Below are positions 4,685-5,437 of a stretch of 5,437 nt of DNA, in pieces. The notes beneath the pieces were generated by a model. It did no database searches and was not told the origin of the DNA. It saw nothing but the letters and a program-made list of their open reading frames with translations. The stretch covers positions 1-5,437 of the forward strand of contig JAILHX010000064.1 of NCBI GenBank assembly GCA_024695565.1, written 5' to 3'. The translations under genes were made by a program, and so were the position numbers. How positions within the stretch are numbered: position 1 is the stretch's first letter; each line of letters begins with the position of its first letter. Source of the DNA: Saccharofermentans sp. (GTDB taxonomy: Bacteria > Bacillota_A > Clostridia > Saccharofermentanales > Saccharofermentanaceae).

Positions 4685-5437
4685 TTAATCCACCACGCCG
4701 TAGAATCCCGTGACCTCGCCTGATCCGGGCATATCAGGATCCGTGCCATCACAGAAAGCCGCACCGTCGATAAGGCCGTCCTTGATAAGTAGCGTAAGTG
4801 CTCTGTCCTCCAGTTCAAAGTGGACTGTGGCAGTCAGTACATAGTTTCCGCTCTGCTTGCCAAGGAATACGTACACATCCTCTTTCTTCGACTGTGAACC
4901 GTAACGTATGAACGTTATGAACGCTTCCAATTCATCCTTATCTTCCGATTTCAAAAGCTCCTGTGTCATTATTGCTTCCAGCGCTTCATCGGTCATGGTA
5001 TCGATATAAGAACCGTCATCATTTGTAGAAGAATATGTGTTGAGAACGGTATTGATCAGTATCTCATACTCGAGCCTTCCAGGATGGTAAATACCGCATA
5101 TTCCGGCGTAAGGAGTCTCAATGGGATTGTTATCGTCATCAAGTTCGCAGATCAAGAGATGCGTAAGCCCGGTATTCTCTTTTGAGAACTTGGAAACGCC
5201 TCTTTCTTCAATATAGTTTTTGGCATAGCCCGAGAAATACATCCTGTATGTTTTATCGCCTACACTGATATCTTCCCACGCATTTACAAACAAGTAATGT
5301 CCGCCGGAAGCATATTCCTTATAGCTGGAAGAATTCGATCTCAGGACTCCGATATCATCCCATTCTTCCATCTCCATGATATACTCGGCCCCTTCATCGA
5401 TATCACAGGTGTTCTCCACAACAGTCTCACAGAACAA
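4685..5437 (-). CDS. 3' part of an unrecognised acidic protein (start beyond right edge)
   Basis: The frame is open from the right edge to a TAA at 4685-4687, giving about 250 codons. The first in-window codon is TTG, but there is no sequence upstream to judge it, and the frame most likely continues outside, so I treat the gene as lacking its 5' end. The visible part is acidic, rich in Tyr, Ser, Gly and Asp, with no hydrophobic membrane segment. Stretches such as HYLFVNAWEDISVGDKTYRM and DVYVFLGKQSGNYVLTATVH suggest beta strands, and a helical region (DTMTDEALEAIMTQELLKSE) lies between. It precedes the lipoprotein gene by 110 bases on the same strand, and it could be another exported protein whose signal is out of view. 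The family and function are unknown. Confidence 0.8.
   Translation of the reverse strand: MFCETVVENTCDIDEGAEYIMEMEEWDDIGVLRSNSSSYKEYASGGHYLFVNAWEDISVGDKTYRMYFSGYAKNYIEERGVSKFSKENTGLTHLLICELDDDNNPIETPYAGICGIYHPGRLEYEILINTVLNTYSSTNDDGSYIDTMTDEALEAIMTQELLKSEDKDELEAFITFIRYGSQSKKEDVYVFLGKQSGNYVLTATVHFELEDRALTLLIKDGLIDGAAFCDGTDPDMPGSGEVTGFYGVVD

Overview
The window is a 5.4 kb piece of a bacterial chromosome in which every credible gene lies on the minus strand, so genes are read here from right to left. Moderate base composition, AGGAGG-type ribosome binding sites, a lipoprotein with a long Ser/Thr/Ala/Glu linker, and a dCache-HAMP-GGDEF protein with a 'CDLNYLK' style active-site strand all suggest a Gram-positive anaerobe of the class Clostridia (Lachnospiraceae or a relative). 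This placement is an inference from style; there is no rRNA or marker gene to confirm it.

Right part (3720-5437): the 3' part of an unrecognised acidic protein runs off the right edge. It is followed by a 110-base gap holding two short palindromes, a plausible extended -10 promoter and a hairpin that overlaps the ribosome binding site. Next comes a complete 284-residue secreted lipoprotein of unknown function. No function can be given for either protein.

Middle (1179-3719): a 282-base intergenic region holds a GGGGTCTGTCCCC-type palindrome and a nested inverted repeat that may form a structured leader. It precedes a 591-residue membrane diguanylate cyclase (extracellular dCache sensor, HAMP, GGDEF, no RxxD inhibitory site). 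Four bases after it begins a 123-residue SMI1/KNR4 (SUKH) family protein, whose ribosome binding site contains the cyclase stop codon, so the two are almost certainly co-transcribed and translationally coupled. A 30-codon ORF with its own ribosome binding site follows 14 bases later.

Left part (1-1142): an 84-residue ORF with two membrane segments lies in the same frame as the 30-codon ORF, separated from it by a single TAA and 12 open codons. Those 12 codons contain a second GGGGTCTGACCCC palindrome. The pair may be one gene broken by a nonsense codon, or two small coupled genes. After a 121-base gap with a possible promoter and an inverted repeat come a 212-residue protein with three membrane segments and, 11 bases further, the start of another membrane protein that leaves the window.

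The most interesting unit is the dgc-SUKH-small membrane protein group: a c-di-GMP synthase sensing an extracellular signal tied at translation level to a SUKH protein, a fold best known for toxin immunity, with no toxin gene visible in the window. This is a hypothesis from gene order, not a demonstrated system.
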